Notes: generated from the sequence alone by a model not told the origin. DNA of 64,000 bases from Sorangium aterium (GCF_028368935.1 NZ_JAQNDK010000005.1:558001-622000); one strand, 5' to 3'; shown: positions 34,382-43,803, numbered from the stretch's first letter. Program-made: numbers and translations.

Positions 34382-36448
34382 TCATGGCGCCTCGGAGGCG
34401 GCCCCGCGGCCAGGGTAGGGGCGCGCTTGCTTGATGTAGAGCGTCGGCGGCTCGTCGGGGTTCGCGTCGTCGTCGAACTTGAACTCCACGTCCATCGCGT
34501 ACCAGCCGTCGTTGCCGCTCGCGGGCCCGTAAGCGGGGGAGAACCGCTCGTGGATGGCGTCGAGCGCCACGCCGAGCTGATGGACCTGCGCCGTCGAGAG
34601 GACGGTCTGGCCCTCCGGCATGAGGCTCGAGTGCGTCAGGTAGGTGACCGGCTGGTTCGGCTGGTTGAAGAAGTAGAGGAACGCGTCGTTCGTCACGCCC
34701 GCGGGCGGGGCGACCACCTCCACGTCACCGCCGCTCTGCACGTTGACGTAGAACGCGGGCTGGACCCCTGCCGTGTCGAACGGGTTGTTGGTCACGGCCA
34801 CGCCGTTCGCCTCCTCGGACGGGAAATTGTGGTGCACGAGCAAGGCCATCCCGATGGTCCGGTGATCGATGCCGTAATAGGTGCGCTCATCGAAGGTGCG
34901 GAGCTTCCAGGCGCTCGCGTAGGTCTTGCGGATGGCGTCGAGGACATCCTCCCAGTCCGTCGGATCGCCGGTGTTCGAGTCGTAGCAGCCGGCGCACGGG
35001 AACCCGTCGAGATCCTCGCTGTTCGTGCTGGTGCGGAAGCGCATCTTGTGCCCGGGGTAGTCCGCCTCGATCTTCGCCCGGAGGAGCTCCTGGAACTCGG
35101 CGTCGATGGGCGCGCTCTTCATGGCGTCGCGGAGCGCCTTCAGCTGCTCGTCGCGGGCCGCGGCGTCGGTGTTGAACTTCGGGTCGGCGAGCAGCGCGTC
35201 GATCTGTTCGTAGAACCCGTTCTGCTTCATGAACTGGTCATAATAGTACACCGGGATCGCGAAGGCCTTCAGGATGGGGACCTCGGGGAGCCTGGCCAGG
35301 ATGGAGTAGTGGGCCGCCTTGCCGCCGAAGGCGAGCACGGCCTGCTTGATCGCGTCCCGGAGCGGCTCGCCCTCCGGCGGATCGGGGGTCACCTCCTCGA
35401 TGTCGCGCAGATCGGTGACCGTCAGATCCAGCTCGGGGAGCGTGACGGGCGTGGGTTTGTGCGCCTCCCAGAACGTCTCGGCCTCCGCCTCGGTGACCTC
35501 GCGGACGCTCCAGGACGACGGCCCCGCGGTGAGCTCGACGAGCTTGTCCTTCAGCGCGAGCAGCTCGGGGCGGCTCATGGCGTTGCGCAGCCCCATGTTG
35601 GGGGTGCGCCGGTTCTGGGAGAGCACGTTGACGTGGGAGAGCGGCGTCTGGAACTCCTCGGTGATGATCCCCTGGACGACCGAGATGTCGTTGGGCGCCT
35701 CGTCGAGGACGACGATGTCCTGGTGGGACAGGTACTCCGAGTCGAGATCCGCCGCCTTCGCGAAGTGGAGCCGACCCACCGCCGTGCCCAGCGAGAGCGG
35801 CTGGTAGTCGATCCCGGCGTAGAGATCGCCGGTGCTGACCACGGGGATGTCGGAGGGGAGCTTCTTCGCCTCGGCCGCGACGGCCTCCGACGTCGGGTGG
35901 AAGGCGAGCTTCGACCCGAAGAAGGAGGCCGCCTTGGCCGCCCTGAACAGGGTGGTGATCATGTCCGCGGACGCGGTGTCGTAGGGGGAGAGCTCGAGGG
36001 CCCACACGTCTGGACCCTCGTAGTGCGTCACAGCGCCGAGGACGAAGCGGCGATCCGGCGTGAAGTACTCGGTCGCGTTGAACTCGGCGAGGGGCGGGAC
36101 GAGGGGCAGCGCGTCGCCGGAGAGGTGCGATGACACGAAGTCGTAGTGGATCAGGTAGAGAACGCTGTTCTGGAAGTACAGCGCGTTCTTGTCGGCTTGA
36201 TCCAGCACGACCTTGACCGACCGCGCGCCGGGCAAGGTGGCGTCGATGGGCTGCGACGCGAGGGCCTCGAAGTCCGCGGCGCACCCGATGCGCTTCAGGA
36301 ACTCCGTCGATTCATCGGCGTTCTTGCGTTCGCAGACCTCTCCGGTCACGCCGGGGTCGTCCGTGCCGCTGCCGCCACACGCGCCCGGGAGCGCCGCGGC
36401 GAGCAAGGCGAGCGTGACGATCGACGTGATGCGAGTGCCTTTGTACAT
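34382..36448 (-). CDS. Exported PEP synthase/pyruvate-phosphate-dikinase-like protein
   Basis: This is a 688-residue protein. The N-terminus is an export signal (ITSIVTLALLAAALPGAC), a possible but imperfect lipobox. A segment at ~240-310 resembles the PEP-utilizer phosphohistidine domain (EEFQTPLSHVNVLSQNRR). The PPDK/PEP-synthase ATP-binding domain follows: FGGKAAHYSILARLPEVPI and MRFRTSTNSEDLDGFPCAG, then GMALLVHHNF and a C-terminal YIKQARPYPG like the ARPET end of the family. The His domain comes before the ATP domain, as in glucan water dikinases. Export is puzzling because the family uses ATP. GGAGGAATC precedes the ATG at 36448. Confidence 0.85.
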   Translation of the reverse strand: MYKGTRITSIVTLALLAAALPGACGGSGTDDPGVTGEVCERKNADESTEFLKRIGCAADFEALASQPIDATLPGARSVKVVLDQADKNALYFQNSVLYLIHYDFVSSHLSGDALPLVPPLAEFNATEYFTPDRRFVLGAVTHYEGPDVWALELSPYDTASADMITTLFRAAKAASFFGSKLAFHPTSEAVAAEAKKLPSDIPVVSTGDLYAGIDYQPLSLGTAVGRLHFAKAADLDSEYLSHQDIVVLDEAPNDISVVQGIITEEFQTPLSHVNVLSQNRRTPNMGLRNAMSRPELLALKDKLVELTAGPSSWSVREVTEAEAETFWEAHKPTPVTLPELDLTVTDLRDIEEVTPDPPEGEPLRDAIKQAVLAFGGKAAHYSILARLPEVPILKAFAIPVYYYDQFMKQNGFYEQIDALLADPKFNTDAAARDEQLKALRDAMKSAPIDAEFQELLRAKIEADYPGHKMRFRTSTNSEDLDGFPCAGCYDSNTGDPTDWEDVLDAIRKTYASAWKLRTFDERTYYGIDHRTIGMALLVHHNFPSEEANGVAVTNNPFDTAGVQPAFYVNVQSGGDVEVVAPPAGVTNDAFLYFFNQPNQPVTYLTHSSLMPEGQTVLSTAQVHQLGVALDAIHERFSPAYGPASGNDGWYAMDVEFKFDDDANPDEPPTLYIKQARPYPGRGAASEAP

Positions 36449-36532
36449 GATTCCTCCTGAGACAAGTAAGCTGACCGCGCAGCGGCGCGCGCCGGTCATC
36501 CCGCGTCAATCCCGCGTCAAGGTGTCAAGGTG

Positions 36533-37642
36533 TCAAGGTGTCAGCGCGAAGCAGTAGAACCCGCCGTAGCCGCCGCCGGACCCGACGGTGACCGCGCCGG
36601 GCAGCGGTCCCCCCTGCTCCAGGAGGTTGATGCCCGGCGCGCACCCTGACTCGTCGAGCGACGACATCCAGTTGGCCATGTTGATGTTGCCGCCGGGGCC
36701 GGCGCCGGTGCTGCCGCCGCCGGTCGGGAAGCCGCCGCCGGCCGGGGAGCTGCCGCCGGTCGGGAAGCCGCCACCTCCGAAGTTCCTGGGCCACGAGTGA
36801 CCGACGCGCGGCCGCCCCTCGCTCGAGTCGCCCGACTTGGCCGTCCAGTCCTTGCAGGTCGCTGTCGCGCTGTAGAGCTGTCCCTTGTCGTTCGTCCCCG
36901 TCAGCATGTCGTGGTTGTCCACCTCGGGCTGGCTCGGATCGGGCTGGTGGTTGGGGATGCCGTCCTCGTTCGGAAAGTCGTCGATGATCGCAGGGTCGGC
37001 CGCGGAGGGGCGGTCGTTGAGCAGCTCCTCCTTGTTGTTGGCGAGCAGCCGGCCGAGCCGGTCGTACCAGGGACCGTTGCCGATCCGATCGATCGCGTTG
37101 ACCTGCTTGCCGTCCTCCCCTGCGACGGCGCTCAGGAAGGCGCGCCACTGCTTGCCCCCCGCGCCGGGCATGCTCTTCTCGGCGATGGTCGCGCAGATCT
37201 TGTCCGCGCCGCGGAGCCCGGCGCCGGGGCCCGTCTCTCCGAAGCGGAGATCGCCGCCGAAGCCGTCCTGGGAGCCCGACAGCTCCTGCAAGGCGACGAG
37301 GCTGGTCACGAAGAAGCTGAATTTCTCGGTCGTCCCGCCGCCGGAGCTGGAAGAGGTGGCGTTACCGCCGGAGGTGGACGAGGTGGTGTTACCGCCGGAG
37401 GTCGACGAGGTGGTGTTGCCACCGGAGCTGGACGAGGAGGTGTTGCCGCCGGAGCTGGACGAGGAAGTGTTGCCGCCGGAGCTGGACGAGGAAGTGTTGC
37501 CGCCGGAGCTGGACGAGGTGCTTGTCGAGCTGTCGCCTCCGATGTCCACCTCCGGGTCCGAACTGGAGCAGCCGACGCCGACCACAGGGGAGAGCAGCGC
37601 GAGGGTGAGGGGCAGCAGCAAGGGGCGATAAGTGCGTGTCAT
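36533..37642 (-). CDS. Lipoprotein with SSSSSGGNT repeats and endostatin-like domain
   Basis: This is a 369-residue lipoprotein (signal ALLSPVVGVGC). Residues ~38-110 are tandem T/S-S-S-S-S-G-G-N units. The C-terminal ~240 residues resemble the DUF1554/collagen XVIII endostatin-like fold in bacterial surface proteins: GLRGADKICATIAEKS, WRAFLSAVAGEDGKQ, WYDRLGRLLANNKEELLN and LYSATATCKDWTAKSGD, with a terminal FYCFALTP. Gly-rich insertions interrupt the fold near its end (GGFPTGGSSPAGG). The function is probably surface carbohydrate or protein binding, unverified. An AAGGA-type ribosome site precedes the ATG. Confidence 0.78.
   Translation of the reverse strand: MTRTYRPLLLPLTLALLSPVVGVGCSSSDPEVDIGGDSSTSTSSSSGGNTSSSSSGGNTSSSSSGGNTSSSSSGGNTTSSTSGGNTTSSTSGGNATSSSSGGGTTEKFSFFVTSLVALQELSGSQDGFGGDLRFGETGPGAGLRGADKICATIAEKSMPGAGGKQWRAFLSAVAGEDGKQVNAIDRIGNGPWYDRLGRLLANNKEELLNDRPSAADPAIIDDFPNEDGIPNHQPDPSQPEVDNHDMLTGTNDKGQLYSATATCKDWTAKSGDSSEGRPRVGHSWPRNFGGGGFPTGGSSPAGGGFPTGGGSTGAGPGGNINMANWMSSLDESGCAPGINLLEQGGPLPGAVTVGSGGGYGGFYCFALTP
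37356..37517 (-). repeat. Six 27-bp tandem repeats in a lipoprotein linker
   Basis: Units begin at 37356, 37383, 37410, 37437, 37464 and 37491. The last two are identical and the others differ at a few bases. Each encodes nine residues of Ser/Thr-Gly-Gly-Asn type. A 24-bp diverged unit precedes the array. It is in frame and likely variable in copy number between strains. Confidence 0.9.
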
Positions 37643-37703
37643 GGTCTCTGTGTCCTTTTCCTTGTTAAGCTAGACGGTCGGCCGCGCCGCGGATCGGCGA
37701 GGC

Positions 37704-38771
37704 TCACTTGCAGGTGAGATCGCTCTGGCAGGTCTGGCCCTCGGGGCACTGCGAGTCGTCGTTGCACGACGTGAGCCCGGCGATCGCCACCGCCTGCTCG
37801 ATCTGGGACGAGACGACCAGATCGACCCGGCCGGGCGGGATCGTCGTGGAGCCCACGGACTTGCGCGTGACGATGATCGTCGGGAAGCCCGCGACGCCGA
37901 GGTCGAGGAGCTGCTTGACGAGTGATGCCGGGAGCTCGAGCGAGCCGGTGTCCTCGACGTTGCACTCGATCATCCCCTTCGTGCCCCCGTGATGGCTGAT
38001 GTCGAGCTTCACGTGGAGCTTGGCGATGTCGGCCTGCCCCGGCGGGGTCCACGTGAGCTGCAGGGGCTGATCGGGCTCGAGCGCTATCGTCTCGTTCAGG
38101 AGATCGAGGGGGCTCACGCCCTTGGCCTCCACCGTGAAGGCGCTGAAGAAATCGCCGCTCGCCTCGAAGCGGACCACCTGGCCCTCGTTGGCGGGCGGGT
38201 AGCCGAGCTTCGTGCCGGCGGGAGGCTGGTAGTTGTTCGCCGTGGGGCTCATGACGAGGGACGCGGCGCCCGACTCCAGGTTCAGGCCGGTCACCGTCAC
38301 GTCTCCAGCGCTGTGCGCGGCCGGGTAGGGCTGGCACGTGTCGTCCTCCACGCAGACGGCGCTGCCTCCGCAGGGCTCGTTGCAGAACGGGACGCGCGGC
38401 GTGAGGAGCTGACAGCCCCCCTCCTCGGCCTGCACCTCCCAGACGATCTGCGAGGGCGTGGGGCCGTCGTAGATCTTCCCGATCACCGACGTGCTACCCG
38501 CCGCACCCGGCTCGGCAGCAGGCAGCGAGCGCACCTGGAAGGCGCCGACGAGCTTCGTGGGATCGCCGGTCGGTTCACCCGACCCGGTGGAGCCGCCGGA
38601 GCCGCCCGAGCTGCCCGAGCTGCCCGAGCCCCCCGAGCCCGACGTGTCGTTGGTGCCGTCCACGGAGCTCGAGCAGGCGAGCGAGGCGAGGGCCACGACC
38701 CCGCCAAGGACGCCGGCGCGCCATGCGCTTCGTGAAGGTAATTTTTCAATTCGGCAAAGGTTTTGCGACAT
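37704..38771 (-). CDS. Lipoprotein of unknown function, Cys-rich C-terminus
   Basis: This is a 355-residue exported protein. The signal GVLGGVVALASLAC has lipobox SLAC. A ~35-residue Gly/Ser linker follows, then a beta-rich domain of ~250 residues (GAFQVRSLPAAEPG, VWEVQAEEGGCQLLTPRVPFCNEPCGG, LQLTWTPPGQADIAKLHVKLDISHHGGTKGMIECN). A short C-terminal disulfide-rich motif resembles the Cys repeats of myxobacterial surface proteins (SCNDDSQCPEGQTCQSD). No enzyme family is recognised. The ribosome site is weak. Confidence 0.75.
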   Translation of the reverse strand: MSQNLCRIEKLPSRSAWRAGVLGGVVALASLACSSSVDGTNDTSGSGGSGSSGSSGGSGGSTGSGEPTGDPTKLVGAFQVRSLPAAEPGAAGSTSVIGKIYDGPTPSQIVWEVQAEEGGCQLLTPRVPFCNEPCGGSAVCVEDDTCQPYPAAHSAGDVTVTGLNLESGAASLVMSPTANNYQPPAGTKLGYPPANEGQVVRFEASGDFFSAFTVEAKGVSPLDLLNETIALEPDQPLQLTWTPPGQADIAKLHVKLDISHHGGTKGMIECNVEDTGSLELPASLVKQLLDLGVAGFPTIIVTRKSVGSTTIPPGRVDLVVSSQIEQAVAIAGLTSCNDDSQCPEGQTCQSDLTCK

Positions 38772-38828
38772 CTCGATGGCCAGGTGGCGACGCGGCGGGA
38801 TCAGGGGTCAATCTTTTTTGAAGAAGCC

Positions 38829-38888
38829 CCACCGCGCGGACGTCAGCGAGCCGGCGTCCCACCGCGCGGACGCCAGCGAGCCGGCGTC
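38829..38888. repeat. 30-bp tandem duplication
   Basis: Two adjacent 30-bp copies (38829-38858 and 38859-38888), beginning CCACCGCGCGGACG, differ at one base. They lie in the short gap between the TPR gene stop and the next lipoprotein start, so they are non-coding. Origin by slippage or unequal recombination is likely. Confidence 0.85.
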
Positions 38889-38900
38889 AGGCCCCGGCGC

Positions 38901-40082
38901 TCAGCGGCCGCCGAGCTCGGACAGGCGCGCGCGCAGCCGCGGCGCGTGGACGCTCTCGCCGTGACGCGCCAGGAAATCGGCGATGGCCGCGCGCTCGTCG
39001 GCCGCCCGCCCCAGCCGCCGCAGGCACTGCACCCGGCCGACCCGGGCCTCCGCGGCGAGGGGGCCGCCCGCGCCGGCGAGGTAGCGATCGAAATAGCCGA
39101 GCGCCTCCGCCGCCTTGCCCTGGTGGAGCGCGATCTGCCCGAGCGACACCAGGGCCGCGCGCGCCTCGGGGCTCCCCGGGTGCTGTGCGAGCAGGGCGCG
39201 GTAGGCGGCGTTCGCCTCGGCGCTCTTCCCCTGCCCGAGCTGGGCCTGCGCGCGCAGGAGCAGCGCCTGCGGACCCGTCGCGGGCTCCTCCGCGCGCGGC
39301 CTGGGCGGCGGCTGCGCGCGATCCCGGGCCCCGACGGCGCTGGCGGCCGCGGGCTCGCCGGTGGGCGCGCCGGCGCCGGGCGAGGGCTCGGCGGCGGGCG
39401 CGCTCGCGCCGGACGGCGGCTCGGCGGTGGGCGCGCCGGCGTCTGGCGAGGGCGCGCCGGTGCCCGGTGAGAGCGCGCCGGCGCCTGGTGAGGGCTCGGC
39501 GGTGGGCGCGCCGGCGCCCGGCGGAGGCGCTTCCGGCACCGAAAGCGTGGGGAGGCTCAGGACCGTGCGCCGCGCGCCGCTCGGATCGAGCGCCTCGTTC
39601 CCGCTCGGCGCCGTCGGGGGTGCGTGCGCAGGCTCATCGAACAGCTCCGCCGCGAGCGCGGCCAGGAGCGTCGCCGCGACGGCGACGCCCGCGAGCGACC
39701 CGGCGATCCCTCGCCGCAGCATTGGCCGAGGCGCTGCGCGCGGCCTCGCGGTGCTCTCGGGCGCGGCCTCGAGGCGGGCGCCTCTGGCGTCGACGCGAGC
39801 GCCTCGGGGCTCGAGGCGAGCGCCCCCGGGCTCGAGGCGGGCGCGCGCGAGCACCTGCTGCAGCATGGCGGCGTCGCTGAGCTCGCGGCCGTCGCCGCGC
39901 GCGTCGCCGAGCCTGCCGATGGCGGCCCAGAGCGGCGCCTCGCTGCGGAGCTCGGGGTCGTCCTGCTCGGCGCGGCGGAGGAGCTCCGCGTCCTCGGGGC
40001 GGATCGGCTCGCCGCGCGCTTCCGCGGCGAGGATCGCGGGCACGAGGTCCAGATCGATCTCGGACTTCTGCGTCCCTGTCAT
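38901..40082 (-). CDS. TPR membrane protein, probable anti-sigma-like partner of the ECF factor
   Basis: The protein has 393 residues. The N-terminal ~130 residues are acidic and helical and probably cytoplasmic. One membrane helix follows (IAGSLAGVAVAATLLAALAAELF). Then comes a long Pro/Ala/Gly-rich linker with repeated P-x-P-G-A-G-A-P units and three C-terminal TPR-like repeats (AQLGQGKSAEANAAYRALLAQHPGSPEARAA in part). The start overlaps the sigma-factor stop by ATGA, indicating translational coupling. The layout matches the sigma, membrane-anchored TPR protein and exported protein trios common in myxobacteria. It lacks a recognisable zinc-finger anti-sigma motif, so that role is inferred. 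Confidence 0.75.
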   Translation of the reverse strand: MTGTQKSEIDLDLVPAILAAEARGEPIRPEDAELLRRAEQDDPELRSEAPLWAAIGRLGDARGDGRELSDAAMLQQVLARARLEPGGARLEPRGARVDARGARLEAAPESTARPRAAPRPMLRRGIAGSLAGVAVAATLLAALAAELFDEPAHAPPTAPSGNEALDPSGARRTVLSLPTLSVPEAPPPGAGAPTAEPSPGAGALSPGTGAPSPDAGAPTAEPPSGASAPAAEPSPGAGAPTGEPAAASAVGARDRAQPPPRPRAEEPATGPQALLLRAQAQLGQGKSAEANAAYRALLAQHPGSPEARAALVSLGQIALHQGKAAEALGYFDRYLAGAGGPLAAEARVGRVQCLRRLGRAADERAAIADFLARHGESVHAPRLRARLSELGGR

Positions 40083-40762
40083 GATGCTCTCTTCCGGCCG
40101 ACGGCGAGGTCCTGTCGCACCTGCTTGCGGAGCGCGCCGATCCCGAGGCGCAGCCTGCTCTTGACCGTATCGGGGCTGACCTCGGTCATTCCGGCGATCT
40201 CCTCGATGGAATGATCGAGCGCGTGGTGCAGGAGGATCGCAGTGCGCTGCGCCTCCGGCAGTTCGTCGAGGTACGCGCGCGCCTCGCGCGGGAGGGCCTC
40301 GAACGGGGGTTGGTGTGGCGCCAGGGCGATCTCGTCGTCGATCGCGCTCTCCGGGGCCACGGGCGCGCCTTCCCGGCGCTGCTGCCTGGCGTACCGGAGG
40401 ATGGTCCGGACGGCGACGCGCCTGGCCCAGGCCTCGACGGTGGCTTCGCCGCGGTAGCTCGACGCGCTCTCGAGGATCGCGAGCAGGCCGAGCTGCGCGG
40501 CGTCGTCGGCGTCGGCCGCGCTGCGGAGGAACGTCCGCGCGATCCGGCGGACCCGCGAGATCACGTGGGTCATGAGCCAGGCCTGGGCCTCCGGGTCACC
40601 CGCGCCGGCGCGGCGCATCCGTTCGAGGTCAGACGGCACGGGCCCAGAGGGTGACGGGGCAGGCGGCGGGGCGGGGACGGGGCGCGTCATGGCGCTGGCC
40701 AGGAGCGGCTCGGGCAGTGGGCCGAGGCGCCTGGAGAGAGCTCGCGCGTGCTCAGCGTCCAT
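40079..40762 (-). CDS. ECF-type RNA polymerase sigma factor
   Basis: The protein has 227 residues. Sigma region 2 is DPEAQAWLMTHVISRVRRIARTFLRSAADADDAAQLGLLAI. Region 4 is LDELPEAQRTAILLHHALDHSIEEIAGMTEVSPDTVKSRLRLG, shown in part, with a clear helix-turn-helix. A Pro-rich N-terminal extension of ~45 residues may be untranslated if the ATG at 40690 is used. It recruits RNA polymerase to promoters not identified here. It is coupled by ATGA to the TPR membrane protein. Confidence 0.9.
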   Translation of the reverse strand: MDAEHARALSRRLGPLPEPLLASAMTRPVPAPPPAPSPSGPVPSDLERMRRAGAGDPEAQAWLMTHVISRVRRIARTFLRSAADADDAAQLGLLAILESASSYRGEATVEAWARRVAVRTILRYARQQRREGAPVAPESAIDDEIALAPHQPPFEALPREARAYLDELPEAQRTAILLHHALDHSIEEIAGMTEVSPDTVKSRLRLGIGALRKQVRQDLAVGRKRAS

Positions 40763-40837
40763 CGCTTCGACCTGGTGCGATGCACGGTCCGAAGCGGGTC
40801 AATTTTCCTTTCGTGTCGGGTCATGCGGCGCGGATGG

Positions 40838-42187
40838 TCATTTCCTGACCATGCCCGCGGGGGCCGGCGAGGCCGGCAGGGCGAGGCCGAGCTCCAGCCC
40901 GACGCCGGCCAGGATCCGCACCGGATCCGCCGAAAGCGCGAGGGCCGGGTGTACGGCGGCGTCTGGCTTCGTCAGGAGCACGTCCACACCCACCGTCGTC
41001 TTGAGGCGGAGCCACCCGGTGAGCGGGACTCCGAGCTCCGCGACCGGCGCGACGCTCACGAGTACGTCGGTCCGGGCCTCCGGCGGCGGCAGCTGCTGCG
41101 GAAACATCCGTGGCCACCGCCACGGGGGCGGCGGTGGCGGGCCATGACCGGGAGGCGGAGGGAACGGTGGTGGCTCCGTGAGCGCCTGCTGGGTCGTGCC
41201 TTCCTCGGGGACGCGCTCGACGATATCGACGGTGGCGCGCGCGCCGAGCTGCAGGTCGAGGCCGAGGGGGAGCCTGAGCCGGACCTGGCCGGTCGTGATC
41301 ACCGGGTGGCGCGAGAGCTCGAACGTGGACTGCTCGCCGCCGACGGAGGTCGAGGGCATGAGCTCGTATCCCAGGCCGAGGACGGCGTAGTCCACCGGCG
41401 CCCAGGAGGCGCGGACAGCGGCGGCGCTCTGCCAGGGCGCGTCGCTGCTGAAGTTCGCGCCGGTGTAGCCGGCGAGGACGGCGAACGTGGGCAGCGGGCT
41501 CGCGTCGCGGCGGGCGCGCGTGGATGGCGACGGCGGGCCCGCGGGCGCCTGCAGGTCCGGCGCGGCGTCCGTGGGCGTCGCGTTCGCGGGCGCCGCAGGG
41601 GACGCGGCGGGCTCGGGGGCAGCGGCGGGCTCGGGTGGAGCCGCCGGGGCCGGTGGGGCCGGGGCGACCTTCACCTCGGCCAGGCCGGCGACGTGGCCCT
41701 CGCGGAGCTCCTCGGCGACCGCGCCGGCGATGTTGGCGAGCGACTCGAGGGCGGTCGCGCTCTGTCCGGGCAAGATCGGGATGCGGCGGCCGTAGATCTG
41801 CTCGCCGTCGCGCTCGACCACGTACAGGGCGAGCTCGTCGCTCGACCCGGCGTCGATCCAGAGCACGCCTCGCGCGTCCCATGTGTCGGCGAGCGCGTTG
41901 GCCTCGGGGAGGAGCGTTTGCAGCACGGGTCTCGGCGTGCCGGGGCGGACGATCTGAAGGCGGACGCCGACGGGGCGGATATGGGCGACGACGAGGTCGA
42001 GGGCGCGCTTGTCGATGCCGCCGGCGCCCGGGAAGGCGGCGAGGACGAGCACCGGCTCGCCTGCGGCGCGAGGCTCAGCCGCTGCGGCGGGCAGGGCGAC
42101 GGCGGCCAGCAGCGTGCCGGCGACCGCGCTTGCGGCCGTTCGGGCAGCGCGGAGGGCGAGCGCGAGCGACGCGGCCGGCACGGGCAC
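40838..42187 (-). CDS. Exported protein with predicted outer-membrane beta-barrel
   Basis: This is a 449-residue protein. A signal peptide (AASAVAGTLLAAVALPAAAA) is followed by a ~140-residue alpha/beta domain (LVLAAFPGAGGIDKRALDLVVAHIRPVGVRLQIV in part). A Pro/Ala linker comes next, then a C-terminal half with alternating beta strands typical of a barrel (FAVLAGYTGANFSSDAPW, VRLRLPLGLDLQLGARATVDIV, GLELGLALPA). A Pro-rich loop (PPPFPPPPGHGPPPPPPW) interrupts the barrel. It is 75 bp upstream of the sigma factor and probably the first gene of that operon. No specific family is recognised. Confidence 0.75.
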   Translation of the reverse strand: MPVPAASLALALRAARTAASAVAGTLLAAVALPAAAAEPRAAGEPVLVLAAFPGAGGIDKRALDLVVAHIRPVGVRLQIVRPGTPRPVLQTLLPEANALADTWDARGVLWIDAGSSDELALYVVERDGEQIYGRRIPILPGQSATALESLANIAGAVAEELREGHVAGLAEVKVAPAPPAPAAPPEPAAAPEPAASPAAPANATPTDAAPDLQAPAGPPSPSTRARRDASPLPTFAVLAGYTGANFSSDAPWQSAAAVRASWAPVDYAVLGLGYELMPSTSVGGEQSTFELSRHPVITTGQVRLRLPLGLDLQLGARATVDIVERVPEEGTTQQALTEPPPFPPPPGHGPPPPPPWRWPRMFPQQLPPPEARTDVLVSVAPVAELGVPLTGWLRLKTTVGVDVLLTKPDAAVHPALALSADPVRILAGVGLELGLALPASPAPAGMVRK

Positions 42188-42260
42188 GGAAAATTATCAC
42201 CGTTCCTCGCGGGGCACCATCCCCCGTCGGGGCGTAGGCGTTCCCACCCATCGGCCACCA

Positions 42261-42415
<155 letters not shown>

Positions 42416-42493
42416 TGTAGGAGAACGCGGCGCGAGGCTTCGTTAACGCCTTTGCCCCCGGCGGGGACCGGCCGGATGGGCCGCGCCCGCGCC

Positions 42494-43573
42494 TCAGCGC
42501 GCGCCGGTCGACCGCGGGTAGCTCCCGAGCACCTTCACCATCTCGCAGCGCGCGCGGAGCCGCTCGATCGCGTCGGCGACGCGCGGATCGCTCCGGTGGC
42601 CCTCCAGATCGACAAGAAAGACGTAGTCCCAGTGCTTCTGCCGGCTGGGCCTCGACTCGATCCGGGTCAGGTTGATGCCCGCGTCGTCGAAGATGGCGAG
42701 GACCCGGCGGAGCGCGCCGGGCTCCTCCTGCACGGAGAAGACGATCGAGGTCTTGTCCGCGCCCGTGGCGGGCGCGTCGCCCGCGGCGATGACGATGAAG
42801 CGGGTCGCGTTCTCGGCGCGGTCGTGGATGCGCTCCCGCAGGAGCGGCAGCCCGTAGAGCTCGCCCGCCCCGCGGCTGCCGATCGCCGCCGCGGCGGGGT
42901 CGCCGAGGGCCTCGTGCGCCGCCGCGGCCGCGGACACGGTCTGGACGATCTGCGCGCCGGGGAGGTGCTTCGCGAGCCAGAGGCGGCACTGCGAGAGCGC
43001 GTGCGGGTGCCCGTGGACCCGCGCGACGCCGCTCAGCCCCTCTGCCTTGCTGAACAGGCAATAGGCGACGTCGAGCACGAGCTCCTGCCGGATCTGGAGG
43101 TCGCTCTCGATCAGGGCGTCCGCCGTCAGGGTCACCGAGCCGTCGGTCGAGCTCTCGACGGGGACGACGCCGCAGGCCGCCTCGCCCGCGCGCACCGCAT
43201 CGAAGACGCCCTCGATGGTGCCCGTCTCCCGGTAGAGCGCGGCCAGCCCGAACAGGTGCCGCGCCGCGACCTCCGCGAAGGCGCCCTCCGTCCCCGGAAA
43301 GGCCACCTTCATGGGCTCCTCCAGCGACAGGCAGGCGCTCATCACCTCCCGGAAGAGGACCCGGATCGCGTCGCGCGGGAAGCGGCCCGCGCCCTTCGCC
43401 TGCAGGCGGGCGAGCACGCGCCGCTCCCGCTCCGGGTCGTGGAACTGCGTGGCGTTCGCGGCGCGCTTCGCGTGAGCGACCTCGAAGGCCACCTCGGCCC
43501 GCTCCGCGAGGAGCTCGAGGATCCGGTCGTCGATGCTGTCGATGCGCTCACGAAGCTCGCCAAGGGTCGCCAT
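42494..43573 (-). CDS. pheA: P-protein: chorismate mutase/prephenate dehydratase
   Basis: The protein has 359 residues and three domains. Residues ~1-85 are an AroQ-type chorismate mutase (RERIDSIDDRILELLAERAEVA, shown in part). Residues ~90-265 are prephenate dehydratase with FPGTEGAFAEVAA and the catalytic TRF motif (ENATRFIVI). An ACT regulatory domain follows (GALRRVLAIFDDAGINLTRIESRPS), expected to bind phenylalanine. The enzyme carries out two steps of phenylalanine synthesis. GAGGTGAAACAGTTC precedes the ATG at 43573, which fits the conserved N-terminus better than upstream in-frame codons. It is a housekeeping gene next to the island border. Confidence 0.95.
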   Translation of the reverse strand: MATLGELRERIDSIDDRILELLAERAEVAFEVAHAKRAANATQFHDPERERRVLARLQAKGAGRFPRDAIRVLFREVMSACLSLEEPMKVAFPGTEGAFAEVAARHLFGLAALYRETGTIEGVFDAVRAGEAACGVVPVESSTDGSVTLTADALIESDLQIRQELVLDVAYCLFSKAEGLSGVARVHGHPHALSQCRLWLAKHLPGAQIVQTVSAAAAAHEALGDPAAAAIGSRGAGELYGLPLLRERIHDRAENATRFIVIAAGDAPATGADKTSIVFSVQEEPGALRRVLAIFDDAGINLTRIESRPSRQKHWDYVFLVDLEGHRSDPRVADAIERLRARCEMVKVLGSYPRSTGAR

Positions 43574-43803
43574 GAACTGTTTCACCTCGGAAGGGGCAGG
43601 GCGGCCATCAAAGCGCAGGGGGCGCCGCAGCGCAAGGCTCGCCTCGGAGCCGGGAATGCGCGCGGAACGCGCGCGACGGCGATGCACGTCAGGGGCGAAG
43701 CGGCACCCGTGCGGGCTCGACGCATGGAGCGGATGGGCGAGAGAGGACCGGTGAGGGAGCAGGGGAGAGGAAGAGAGAGCTCTTGGCGCGGGAGCTGGAG
43801 CGA

